Below, in pieces: positions 1 to 12,500 of a stretch of 64,000 nucleotides of DNA (the first letter of the stretch is position 1; each line of letters begins with the position of its first letter). The position numbers were made by a program, and so were the translations under genes. Source of the DNA: Mastigias papua (lineage: Eukaryota > Cnidaria > Scyphozoa > Rhizostomeae > Mastigiidae); assembly GCA_964019165.1 (NCBI GenBank), contig OZ025267.1:7561148-7625147 (forward strand), read 5' to 3'. The notes under the pieces are model-generated. The model was given only the letters and a program-made list of their open reading frames with translations. It was not told the DNA's origin and made no database searches.

Positions 1-85
1 TCATTCAAATGTTAGTCTCTTTAGGCCATAGACAGACACTTTGGATCATAATACCAGCATACCAAACTGAAGCATAAGTACAGCC

Positions 86-315
86 TTATACAATCTTGCG
101 CTGCTCTGTGATTTCGCCAGTGGTCAAATGGACACGAGATGCAATCGAGCCATGGAAATGATCACCCATGAAAGCCTTCAAAGATGGATGAAAGATAGTC
201 TCAGTCAGCTTGTTTCCAAACAAGGCTTCACAGCCCTCATGACTGTAAACAACAATGATATTCGGCAAATGAGGAAAATATTGCGGTGAGCTTTCAAAAT
301 TATAACACATATTCA
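86..315 (-). CDS. possible terminal exon of an unrecognised gene
   Basis: I do not recognise this product. On the minus strand a pyrimidine-rich acceptor ending in CAG lies just above 315. From there a frame stays open for about 75 codons and ends in TAA at 88-86. The composition is protein-like (CYNFESSPQYFPHLPNIIVV near the start, TTGEITEQRKIV at the end) and lacks the low complexity of most chance frames here. No upstream exon could be linked between 315 and 3050. If real, it belongs to a gene divergent from INTU. It could equally be a chance open frame. Confidence 0.3.
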
Positions 316-360
316 CTGTAGAAGGAGCACTGTAGCCCATGAGCTTCTTAGGCGATAGAT

Positions 361-2945
361 ATGAGCACTTTAGAGACCAATAACACTGTTGTCATGTTCG
401 CAATTTTTAAACAGAGTGACCGTGGCTTCTACTTCCGCTTTTTAGGAATAATAATGAAAGGAGTTGTGTGGTCATTGAACAAATATCGCGTTGTGGGCGA
501 GTGGGTGCCCGCCACTGAATACTGTAATGACTCGATTAAGCCCCCCGGGTGCTTATTTGTCAGAAGCGATTTTTGCTGTTGGGGGCTCTTTCGGGGGGGG
601 CTTATTCGAGGGAGGGCTTATTAAATTTAGAGGTAGGCCCTCAGATCTACCGAAGACAGTATCTTGTACATATCATTTTTCAATTTGAAGTACTTTGATT
701 TAAATGTAAATCGAGATGGGATCAAGGAGGAGAAAGTTGGAGAGTTGTTCTTGACAGCTTTTACTTTTCGTTGCTTCTCTGAGCAACGTAACATCCCTGT
801 TCCTCTTGAAACCTTTTCAGTCACTGCTGAAAGTTGTTCGTCCTAGCTCAAGTGCTTATGAGCAATAACCCCAAGGTATTTAATATTTTCTAAGATAGAA
901 ATATTTCATCACTTACAACGAGAGCGGGCTGGGCTTATTGTATCATTCAGTCGCTTCCTGCTGCTAGGGACAAGACACTGTGTCTTAGCAACATTGAGGG
1001 ACAATTTATTTGCTTGTAGCCAAGTGTTTTATATCGAAGTGTAGGGCATTAATATAAATAATGAATAGACCAGCCGTATTGAGTAACAGGAATTTCTGAA
1101 GGAATTGCCCAATATAAGGATCTGTGACGAACTTGGGGGGGGGCTGCCATTAACGCCCCCTGTTTCTTACGCCTATGGTGTCATGGGATAGTAGGGGTGT
1201 TAGAAAATGTTGCAAGGATCCAATATATAGGAGGGGGTTGGAATTAGCGGAGTGTGTGGAAAACGTCCCTACGTACAATAGCTATGAATGTGTTTTACAA
1301 GTAGTTTCAATCAAGTAGAGAAAATGAAAAACACGATTTTTTCACGTTACCTAATACACCTTTTTTTTATAAGAAAAATGCTTTTTTCTTGAGGCTCAGT
1401 TTTCTTAACTTTTCACGAATTTGAGGCTGAGGTTTTCTTAAGATTTTCTCAACTTTTGCAGGAATATAATGGCTGAAACAGGCTACTCTGTAATTGTTGG
1501 ACCACCATAAGTCTCGATCTTTGTACGAGGGTTTGCAAAAATGAGCCAATATCAGTTTCTGGCATGTAAAGAAGATGAACTGTGATTTTCCTAGCATTTT
1601 TTTGAACTTGAGCCTTGTGATTTTCTTAGGATTTTCTTCAGATTTTGGTCATTTGAGCCTCATTTTCTTATAAACTTTTTTTCTTATAAAAAAAAGGTGT
1701 AGTCGATCGAATTGCAAGCTCGAAAATAGTGAACGAGAGGTCTGGAGTTTTTTCAAGAATGTAACATGCGAGGGTTAGAAAGCAGGGCCATCCCTGGACA
1801 TTCAAATAGGGTTCTCTGAGGAGCATATTAAAGGTGGCTCTGTTGTAAACAGAAAATCACGTGGCACACGGGGGAAATAAGATCAGAACCAATATATGCT
1901 GTGAGAAAAGAGTCACGCAAGATGCAAAACTGGAACTGGGCACTGACTATAGCAGTACAGTTACTAGTGCAGATTGATATGACAGAATTTTGTGTATAAT
2001 TGTCAGCAGAATTACCACCGACTGCTCACCCCCCCCTCCAGAACAGAGCTGCTTAGAGTGCTTAGAGTGTGAGACCCCCGTGAGACCCCGTGAAGCACCA
2101 CAATGTTAGGAGACTGTAACTGTGACTGAACTGTGCCAGAACAGATCTCGCAATATTTCAAACGTCATCAGCATGAAAAGGGTACACGAGGAAGCAATTC
2201 AGCGCTAATTTTACCTTTAAAGAGAACAGAATCTGGCAAGCAAACATCTGCTTTCCAGGGAGCAAAACTTTTTACTACTCTCCCCAAGATAGTTCAGGGT
2301 GAAAGCTCTTTCCTGCTCGTAAGGCATAAGTTTAAGTTACATGCAAAAACACCTTGAATATTCTTTCGATTAAAACAATCTTTTTTGTTTCGTTGAGCTG
2401 GCCCTTGATTAGTAGCAGAAAATATGTTTTGAACTAGTTACGTAACTTGTGTAAATATTATATACTTATTATTATTAAATATTTGCCGCTGGATGGGTCT
2501 GGATATCAGAGATGAAGGATTCGGAAGGTGAAGGGGCACAGCAGTTGAAAGGACTTATGCCGCACATAGACCGCTGCACCCAAGTGAACTAACAGTGTGT
2601 ATACCTAATATATTTTCTGTACACATAAAGACCGGGAGAGTCGGGCTACGATAAACAGAGTGTGAGAAGAGTTTATTTGCTTAATTAAAAAAAATTTAGA
2701 GCGGAATTCTGTGGTTTGCTAGGGCGTCACCTATAGTTGCAAGCATGTCCTCAGTGCAATCTCTGGTTCGAGTAGAAACCTGATTAAGGGGTTTGTCTTT
2801 TATTCGCTTTATAGGTTTGTATTTAACATTTAGGGTGGTCCAGATATTGCCCCCGTTGGAAATCAGTCTCATATTTCTGTCTCGTTTGATCAAGCTGTTT
2901 TGGTTGTTTTATGCTAATCAGCTCATTACGAACTCATATATCAAA
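361..2945. other. intergenic region upstream of INTU
   Basis: No supported gene. It contains C- and G-rich runs near 540-610 and 1130-1165, a MITE at 1357-1699 and short AT-rich stretches. Open frames here (for example 2133-2357) have no recognisable domain or splice context. The INTU promoter presumably lies toward the right end, but I see no clear TATA box or initiator. Confidence 0.5.
1357..1699. mobile_element. MITE with Tc1/mariner-like TA target duplication
   Basis: The left end begins CACC followed by a T tract and ATAAGAAAA. The right end is the inverse: TTTTCTTATA, an A tract, then GGTG. Both ends are flanked by TA (1355-1356 and 1700-1701), the Tc1/mariner target duplication. The interior also pairs partly: a GAGGCTCA-like block near the left end faces GAGCCTCA near the right, so the whole 343 bp could fold into an imperfect hairpin. 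There is no transposase coding, so it is non-autonomous. Confidence 0.75.
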
Positions 2946-2981
2946 ATGGCTGCCGCTCAGTACTCCGCTGTCACACATTAG
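2946..2981 (+). promoter_or_regulatory. candidate upstream ORF of INTU
   Basis: An ATG in good initiation context (A at -3, G at +4) opens an 11-codon frame (MAAAQYSAVTH, stop TAG) that ends 70 nt before the INTU start codon and is in a different frame. It would be a translation-dampening uORF only if the transcript begins upstream of 2946, which the sequence does not prove. Confidence 0.3.
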
Positions 2982-3051
2982 TCCACATTTGTTCATCGCA
3001 GTTACCCAGCCAAAATTTGATTACGTCTTATTGTTCAGAAGTACAGGAATC

Positions 3052-6000
3052 ATGATCCGTATACAGGGTAATATCCAAGAAGGTATGCATGACTGGAAAG
3101 ATATCGACGGCAAATTCGAGTATCCCGCTGATGTTGCTGGAGCTAGGCACCAGAGCAACCGGTCCAGCTTCTGCTCAACTTGCTCATCGTATGACAGTGA
3201 TTACTCAGAGTAAGTGAGTTCAGTAGGTTTCTCATGAAGCGGTTACGATCCCAAGTTTATTGCTGAATCGTTATAGATTTATGCTTTTGCTCTAGAAGAG
3301 CATTGTGAGCACAGCACTAGGAAACGTACGGCCTAAACTAGTAGTATCTTGGGTGGTATGTAATGTATGCAGTCTTGGGGTGGAAAGATCAAAGATCGCA
3401 TCATCACTTCGCTAGACATAAGGTTCTCATTTTGTATAACGGATCTTACACAGCAAGATACCTTACAGTTCCCAGTAGAACAAGAGTCCCATCAAACTGC
3501 ACATTGTAAGCCACTAAGGCCTATGAAAAGTGAAGACAAAAATAAATTGTATTTCTTACAAAATTGTCTTAGTTTAGGACAGCTCTCTTTCCCTTTTATA
3601 GAGAGTATTCAACAGCAAATCATCCATGATGAAGTTTTGAGAACTGAACTAATTGATCAATTCATATTTTGCAGATTTGTCATTTCCCGTTATCTTTTTT
3701 ATGAGTTTTATGCTGTCATTGCAGTTTTGAATGTTCTGTCAAAGTTTTTGGGACAATGGAATAAGTACTGATGCTCTTAGAGTTTTGTCAACTATTTGAC
3801 TGACCACTGGCTTCATTTTTCCTAAAAAAGTGTGTAAAGTCCCTCAAACTTATAGCTAAGTTTGTTATTGGGAGTAGGCAATATGTTGGTATTGTAGGAA
3901 GATTGGTTTTGGGATTAATGTAGAGTTAAAGTTTTGATAAATCAAAAATACAACTTGAGTGGGATCTTTTTCATAGTTTTGAAACATTTGAAGTTGTATT
4001 TTGCAATTTCAGTGCCATAACTAGATTTCAGTGCAAGTTCCATTGCCCCTGATACCCAGTTTGCCACCTGGAACTCCAAAGCCATTTCAAAGCCTCTTTG
4101 TACATGTTTTTGCATCTCCTCAATGATATGGAGGATAGACACTGTGCAGCTTTCCACATGACTGACTTTTTGGTTGATAAGTATTTTCCCATGACATGTG
4201 AAGCACTGAAATAAATTATTCCTCTCATGAAAACAGAATACATGCTTCAATGTCAGTTCACTGTCTTTTTACATGCTTTGAATCAAGCTCATAATCAGGC
4301 CTGTGTTTCAGGGGTGGCAAAATTGTCTTAGAAAATCAATGTGGTACAAAATCTGAGGGCTTATTTCAGACCTTTATGTTATCACAATTATTAAAATCAA
4401 ATGGATGAATGTGTGTGCAAGAAAAGCATCAACTGTCTTATAGAGGCCAAAATTGAGACCAACTGAAGTTCAGGAGATGTCTCCTTAGCTACAAGATAAA
4501 GGAATACTAAAAAACTGCAGAAAAATTTCCATGGATGGCAAAAAGCTGGCATCCTGTTGTCTAGGGGTGCCATTTGCCACCCCATGCCACCCTATAGCTA
4601 GGGGCCTACTTTGAATTTTTGGAGTTGGACATCTCTTAGTGTTTTATCTTATGATGGTTTGCTGAGAAAAAAATTCATGTTATATGCTGTCTGTTTCCAA
4701 ATCCATGCTACACTAAGGTGAAATACCTGGTTATCTTGGTATTCTTACTGACACAGATCTAAAATTTAGATTTTCTGAATCATTTGTCTAAGTCTGTCCC
4801 AGAAGAAGAAAGTATACTTCAGACCCAAAATTTTCCCACTCTCAGTGTTTTGTAATTGTGGAAAAGTACTATGTGTTAGTGATGGTTGAAGGCTAAATTA
4901 AAGTAAATTAATAAACTATCAGATGCATTATAAATTAATAAACTATAAGATTATATGGCATTATTTTTTGTTAATCATCAGAGGGTGAAACTGAGTACTC
5001 TCTTCATTTATACATGCCTGCCTAGAAGGATTAGTAGTTTTGCATAGTAGGATGTTGCATCAAATTTTGCTAATACTACCAGCTTTAGGAATCATCTGTT
5101 GCCCTGATTCCCCTGGAACCATACTGTACTGTTGCCTGCACATACTGGGGGTATTGCTAGATCATTGTTTTGTTTCTGCTGTATCCAGTTTAGTAATTCC
5201 AATCTTTATTAGTCATACCTTTTTGGAAGAAATGCAGACTTTTAATGCACTGTCAATGCATATGAACTCATATTATTGGTTAGAGTAGGCATGTCCAAGG
5301 TTTTTTGTAATAAGAGCCAAACAGGAAAAGTAACGAGGAGCCTGGTAAAACACTACATATATAATGTACATTACTAAGTTCAAAATAAGTTAAGAAATCA
5401 GGGCTATGTTTTGAAATGCATTATAAAACCTCACAGAGGGCCTAAAGAGCCTAGTCTGCAGGCAACAGTTGGCCTATGGGCCATTGTTTGGATGCCTCTG
5501 GCCTAGAGCAATGTTTCTACTTTTCACTAGAGCTGTATAGATTTATGAAGGAACAATTTAAGTATTTTTGTTGAAATGCTGTCTGAAATAACAAAAGTCT
5601 TTTCCTGACTTGGCTAGAGAGCTGGCTTATGATAAAGCTTTTTCCTTTAACTTTACCATAAGGTACTAGAACTGTGCTCAAGCACACAGCCAGCACTGAA
5701 AGGGGGCCAAATCCAAGAAAAGCTCTCTGATCCTAGAATTTTTTAATGCCCCTTTTCTACTAAGTATCCAATAGTGCGGCCTTATCAAAAAATAGCCCCT
5801 AGAAGTCAGTCTGACTGGTTATCTTGCTTCAAGTTTCTCATTCTCTAAGTTTGAGGGCGACAACCTGTTTTCATCTTAAATTATTGGGTGAGCAACTTAT
5901 ATTAAAAAAGCAGCTGTTTTTCATGAGTAATTGTCTTGATATAAACGGTCTTTAAAGAAAGTAATACTCAAATGCTCAGATAGTTAATAAAGCTCAGTAC

Positions 6001-8303
6001 TGGATTTCTGAAATATGTGGAAGTCTGTAAGTTGATGCGCACTTGAAGTTCCAATTTTCACGCATGCCTATCATCTCTTTTGCTTGAGTTGCATATATTT
6101 CCTACTTAAGGTATGCATTTCAGTGTTTTCTTTGTATAGTGCCTGTCTGTGTGAGTATCACTGCAGTTTTACACGAACTCGAATATTCTCGCTAACAATT
6201 CTTAGAAAGTTTTAGTACTGAAATCATAATAAGGCTAGGGAAATTATGGTGTTAGGCCACAAATACTTACTTATGAAAAAGCGTAAGTGTGCTGGTATTA
6301 GTCAGTTTTGATATATCTTGCCAACACATCAGAGATGATTTGTGAAAATGTGCATTCACAGTAAATAAGAGCTCACTTTGCGACTGTTAACGTCAGAAGT
6401 TCTTAACTTTTGACCCTCCAACTAATCCGACTAAATTCATGAACGGGGGGTAATGGTCAGTGACAAGAGCATTCAGTTCCACTTGTTACTTTCTGTGCTG
6501 TGCAGGGACCTCCCAAATTAGGGGCTGTGGGGCGTCACACACGCCACTTTTGGGGGAGCTGTCAGTAATTTCTTGGCTCGTCGATAAAAGTTGACATAAC
6601 GACCTTGGCTTGTCGACGATTATAGTGTCTTGTCGCTAATTTATGGGGTCTTTTTCAGGTCTGTTGGCAATTTTTTTGCTACACCCCCACTCAAAAGTCA
6701 TTCGGCACACCACTGCTGATGTTTTGTATTGATTGTGTTTGCCATGCTTTGTATACTGGATAGAAGCCACCTGGGAATCACGTAGAAAAAGTGGATTGAT
6801 GGAATAAATTGTTACTTAACGTTGTAGAACTTACTTCTAGTGCTTTGCAGTTGGTGTCGCTTCTTTGAATGGTCCTCACGACGTTTCCTTATACGTGAGG
6901 GCGGAAAATTATCTCTTTGATGGATTTTTGCGGTGACTCTGCCCCCACTCTTTTGCTTTTTCTCTGTGTTCCCTTACGTTCTACCGCAGACCTGGGCGTT
7001 ACACAGCCCGCGGGCCACGTACGGCCCTTTTAGTCGACTCTGACCGGCTTGTGAACGGTTAACTAAAAATTAAGGAACAAAAATATATTTAAATTTCATT
7101 CGATGCATGGAATAAGCCTGCTCTTATTTTGAAGTTACTAAGGGGTCAGTCATTTATAACTCTGAGTACCGGGGTGGGCTAGAATTGGGTAGGATATGAA
7201 AACTTTTCAAAGGACACTTGGGGGTATCAAAATTTGTGGAGAATTTTTGAGGAATATGAAAACAATCAACTCAATGAATTGCATAAGTCTATTGATCACT
7301 GTATTTATACGTATGAAAACTCAATGGGGTATGAAAACTTTTGGACAAAAATTGAAGGGGTATAAAACTTTGACCATTTTTTAAATTCTACCCTTCCCCG
7401 GAACCCAGAGTTATAAATGACTGACCCCTGATACAGAAGTGAGTTCGCTTTTTTGATCGGGCTTTCCATAAAATTTTATTTCTTATGTGGCCCCATGGAA
7501 AAATTATTGTCCTCCCCTGTTCTACAGGTACTGTTTCCTCAATCATCCTTCGAAGAAACGCGTTTGTGCCAGTGCCTGTAAGACCAAGAGCGTGAGCAGT
7601 GTATTTATTTTAGCGATTCAGTGTCATATTTTAACATTTTACTATTCTAGTGATGAAGATAACGAAAGGCATTGGTTTCGTTACATTCTCGAGGATGGGA
7701 GTTTGTTTTACCTTGAACCTGCCTTCGATCTACCCTCTGTAGATGACTTTGGCGATGGAGCAAGCGAATCAGCTAGAAAGCACGGCGACAAAGGGGATAA
7801 AAAGGACGATTCAAGGGGGATTTTACGCGGTTTTGGCCGGATTAAGGGGGCTCTTAAACGAAACACTGCATTTGGCAAGAAAGAAAAGGAAGGTGAGAAG
7901 AATGGCGATGCACCCAAAGACGGTGTGAGAAGCATCCATGAATATTACAGCACAAATGGCCCAAGTGATGTATCATATGATGAACAAATAGTACGAAAAA
8001 CGACTGTAGTGAAAGTAAACAAAGCATTGCCTTCTGATTTGGACATGAAGTCGAATTTGTTGTACGATGTTCTTGGCATGATATCTGGCCTAGATTTGGA
8101 CCCTGTGCAGCCATTGCCAAATGGAGCTGATGATACGGCAATTTCCCGCAGGTTGGATGCCATTGCTATTCAAGGTATCGTACCTGGTAGTCCTGCCGAT
8201 GTTAATCAAGACATCAATATCGGTAGGTAGTTGTAGAGTCATAATTTATTGATACTTGTTATTGAACATTTCTCAAGATTTACTGATTGTGTGATTAACT
8301 GGT

Positions 8304-8360
<57 letters not shown>

Positions 8361-9488
8361 AATGGACGGATGGATGGATGGATGGGTTGAGTTATGGATT
8401 GGTCAATTAAGCGATTAATATTGTGGTAAAGTGATTAATTGGCAGGTCTAAGGGTTGCTTGCTTGAATAGTTGACCGACCGGTAGATTTAGTGATTGATT
8501 GGTTGATCGTGGGTTGATTGAAAAATTGAATGGTTGATTGATTGATTAAGTGGTTGATTGATTTGGTGATTTGTTGATTGGTGCATGAGTCATTTGCAGT
8601 CCTGTTGAAGACTGGGTAGAGCTACAGGCCAGCTTAGGTCCTGCTTAATGAAAGGTCAGTTAGTGCTAAACTGGTCAACTGGTTTATCAGAGAGAGAGAA
8701 TGGAATTATTTGAGTGAATGTGAACTATACTCTAGCAGAAGGAAGAGAATGAATTTCAAGTCAGAGGCATTATGTCTTGTGATTTGTGTTGTCGTTTGGT
8801 AAGCAAGGTTTATTGAACACTCCTGGTCGTTTCTGTAGATTGACTCACGTCAAGATAACGACTTGGAGCAGGGACGTAGGAACCGGGGGGGCCAGAGGGG
8901 CCATGGCCCCCACTTTTTAGCAAACTATGCAAAAGTGCCCCTTTGAAGCTCAAAATGTGCGTGAAGCTCATAAATGCATCTATATGCTCTGCAAAACATA
9001 TATACTGGAAGTTAGTTTCTAACAGGATAAATGATTTTTTATCTGTTATCCTTTCATGTTCATATCATATTTATATATTTTCATATTTTTATCTTTTTAT
9101 CTTTTATCTTTCATCTTGTAAATACAATTATACATTTTGATTTATTCGGGTTAAGAATTGTTAATTTGTGTTTTATTCAGTAGGCCTAAGTTAGCTGCTC
9201 TTTAGCTATATTTCACTTTAATTAGCCTACTTTAAATAAAATGGTGATGATGATTATGACTTAACTATGAAACTCTAAACCTTGTTGTATTTTTGACCTT
9301 GTGCCTAATATATTTTACTTCTAGACGATACTCTACTTGCTGTTAATGGCGTTGAAGTCAGTGAAAGGAATATCAACTATGTACTTTCTAAGATCCGTTG
9401 TCCTGCAGAGGTATTATTTTTATACTGATTCGTTGTTTAAAGTTCACTTATAATGATTAGTGATTGTTGTATCACATTCTACTCTTAT

Positions 9489-9586
<98 letters not shown>

Positions 9587-12500
9587 ACACGCGCGCGCGC
9601 GCACGCACGCAAAATTAATTTTGTTTTGAATTCGAACATGTGTGCATCGCTCCCACAACCACCACCACCACATTTCAGTTTGATCATTCATTTTTATTTA
9701 ATTCTTTTTATAAATGATACTCCATTAGCCCATAAAAACGTGATAGATAACCGAAAAATATTTGAAAAGAAACAGAATATAGGCCATCTATGCTAAGTTT
9801 ATCAGTTTTGTAGAAATGTTAGTGTTCCCCTAGGAGAGATTAGAATCTATATCCAATCCACCATCACCATTGCCTCCCTGCCACTACAACCACCGTCGCC
9901 ACCACCACCATCACCACTTCCACCACTGCCGCTGCCACCGCCACCTCAACCATTGCTTCGACCACCGCCACTACCATCACCACCATCATTACCACCACCA
10001 CCATCATTGCCTATATAACCAGCATAGTGGACAAATCTTGATTAGTTGTCAGCGCGATCCCCAATTGGGGAATCTTCTGCCTTATTGACCAATCAGATCA
10101 TAATGATGGTGCTAGTACCTTATTGCCAATTTGTCCACTATGCTTATATAACCACTACCAAGGCCAGTACTATCGCCACTAGCACCATCATCATGATCAC
10201 CATTACCATCGACCTCTGTTCTCATTATATGTTTTCATTGCAAATCAAAGACCGCGTATAGTGTAGCATCCGCACCCTGATCAACTTCAGCACTAAGCTA
10301 GTGCAACGCCTGTATATTGCACAATGCATATTGCACGTTTTACATTTTACCAGCACCACCACTACAATCACCATTGCCAACAGCTTTAGCTTATCATTCT
10401 TCATCACTTGCTATTATTTATAGTTCGGGTGTCTTTTAGGTTGTGTTGACTATAGAGAAAGTTGTGCACGTTCCTGCAAAGCCAAGACTTAAAAGCAAGT
10501 TGATCGATTTAATGACTGGAACCATCGATGATGAAAACACCCTTGTCGCATATCAGGAGGACTGTGCTGTTATGTATCTTACTTTGGATGCTGATGAAAA
10601 TGACCCTGATGGCGTAAGTCTGCTGTCTCTTCCTTTTCTTTTTTGTTGTACAGAGCTTTGGTTTACTGTTGCGAAAGAGGGGCGATGTTAGTGAGGTATT
10701 TCCTTGAAGATTAAGATACATACTCTTGATAGATGACTTAGTCTCACTTTGGTCTACGGTTAAGTATAATTCACAGCTATAATTCACTTTTATCGAAGTT
10801 GCTACGCGGTTCTCTTCGATTGATCTTTTCATTCATTGGACCATTTATTCTGTTACGAGAACGCATATTATTGTAAGTGATTTTTGTAATAGCCATATGT
10901 TGTTAGGTGTTCTTTTCCTTTTGAAATGCATGAAGGAGCCAATAAATCCTCCAAGGCCATGTCCTCACTCAACTTACAATAGTCGCCAAGAGCCATGGAA
11001 CACCTCCCCTTTCATTCTGCACGTAACTTTCGACCCCCTCCTCCCCTCCTCCCCCAAACAATGCAGTTTTTGGGAGAAGTACAAGGGATAATGAAAAGAA
11101 TTGTTTTGCATAGCAATTTTAAGTGTCTCATGGACTAAGAAACTTTCTAAGGAGGATGTGGTGTTTGTAATGCGCAAAGTTGCAAAACTATAATGTGAAT
11201 GTGAGCCCAGCACTTTTGACGAATATTGTAGCCCCTCATAATTCCATGCTTTTGGTTCTATGATTTGGAAACACCTGTTCGTGTAGGAGTTTAGCGTCAT
11301 GCAATGAGTGACCATGGAATTTGCTTGCTACACTGACTCAGTGGGTAGATATGAGACACGCATAGCTTGAAGAGAATTACCACTAAGGAGAAGCAATAGA
11401 GGTTAAATTAATGCGTAACAAACGTGGTACTGAATCCTGCTAAGAAATAGCCCTATGGGTAAATCTGAATAGCGATGCGGAGGTGTTAGTCAATCCGCAT
11501 TTTATTGGGTTCATTCATTTTCACATCATTTTTCCTACTTGTACTGGTTGTGCACCAGCAACGCCGATTTTCAAGGTGTGTTCTGTTGCTAGCTTACTAA
11601 AATTAAGCAGATTTATAGAATATGTAACAGCACGCAGCTGAACGTCATAAAGTAAATCTTTCTTTATTAGTCTTACGCGATGGCAGAATCAAATCTTTTT
11701 TCAATGGTTGTGCTTTGTCATTTATGAAGTTTTTATTCATATTATCATTGTTTTATTAAGCATTGTTTATATACATGAAATGCAACCTTCAGCTTCATTA
11801 TTAAATTACAATGCTAAAAAAACTTATATATCTTATTAGAACCAAAACTTTCTCCTACTGCTGAATAATGCTGACCTTCCAGGGCTTCGTGTTTTATTTT
11901 TTGAGTCTAGCCTTTTGACTTTTCTTTTGGTGTTCAAGATTTTTGGTGAATGCTGGTAGGAACTTATTGTGTTATCCAGTCTCCCACCCAAATAAATTGG
12001 TGGCTTTGCAGAGAAGGTACTGAATGAAATGAGTTTGAGAACTGAGATCATCATGACGAAGTTGTTCTTATTGATTTTTCTTCTCTCTATTGCAGGATAT
12101 TCTATTCCGGTATCCGGATAGTCAGAACTTTGTCAAATTCAAGAAAATCAGAGGGTTGTTTCTAACTCTATCGGATTTGATGCCTAGCGTTACTGGCACC
12201 GAGCTTAAAACGTAAGTTGGTTTGCTTTGGATTTTTCCTAATGCAGTTTTGTACTCGTATTGTTTTGCATTGCAATGATATCTGAAAACGCGATTTGCAT
12301 AGCTCTGGAATGGGCTCCTCCGCTATGTACGCACGAATGTGACCCAGCAAAAGATTCTCCCAGAAATGTGGGCTGAATAATCATGCCTTATGTTGATTCC
12401 ATGCAAAGCTGTTTCAATCTTTTACGCCTCCGCCGTGTTGCAGTTGTAACGGATGCTGCAACTTGTGATGACAACATGTGGTTGTGCCCGGAATCATCTC

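Noticed and set aside
3367..3771. 134-codon frame in INTU intron 1
   Set aside because: No domain, no splice context, and a frame this long can arise by chance in a 64-kb window.
7952..8141. Minus-strand frames opposite INTU exon 2
   Set aside because: Shadows of the INTU coding exon, which has conserved residues and splice phase.
8305..8580. CRISPR-like regular repeats
   Set aside because: It is a simple tetranucleotide microsatellite without spacers, in a eukaryotic intron.
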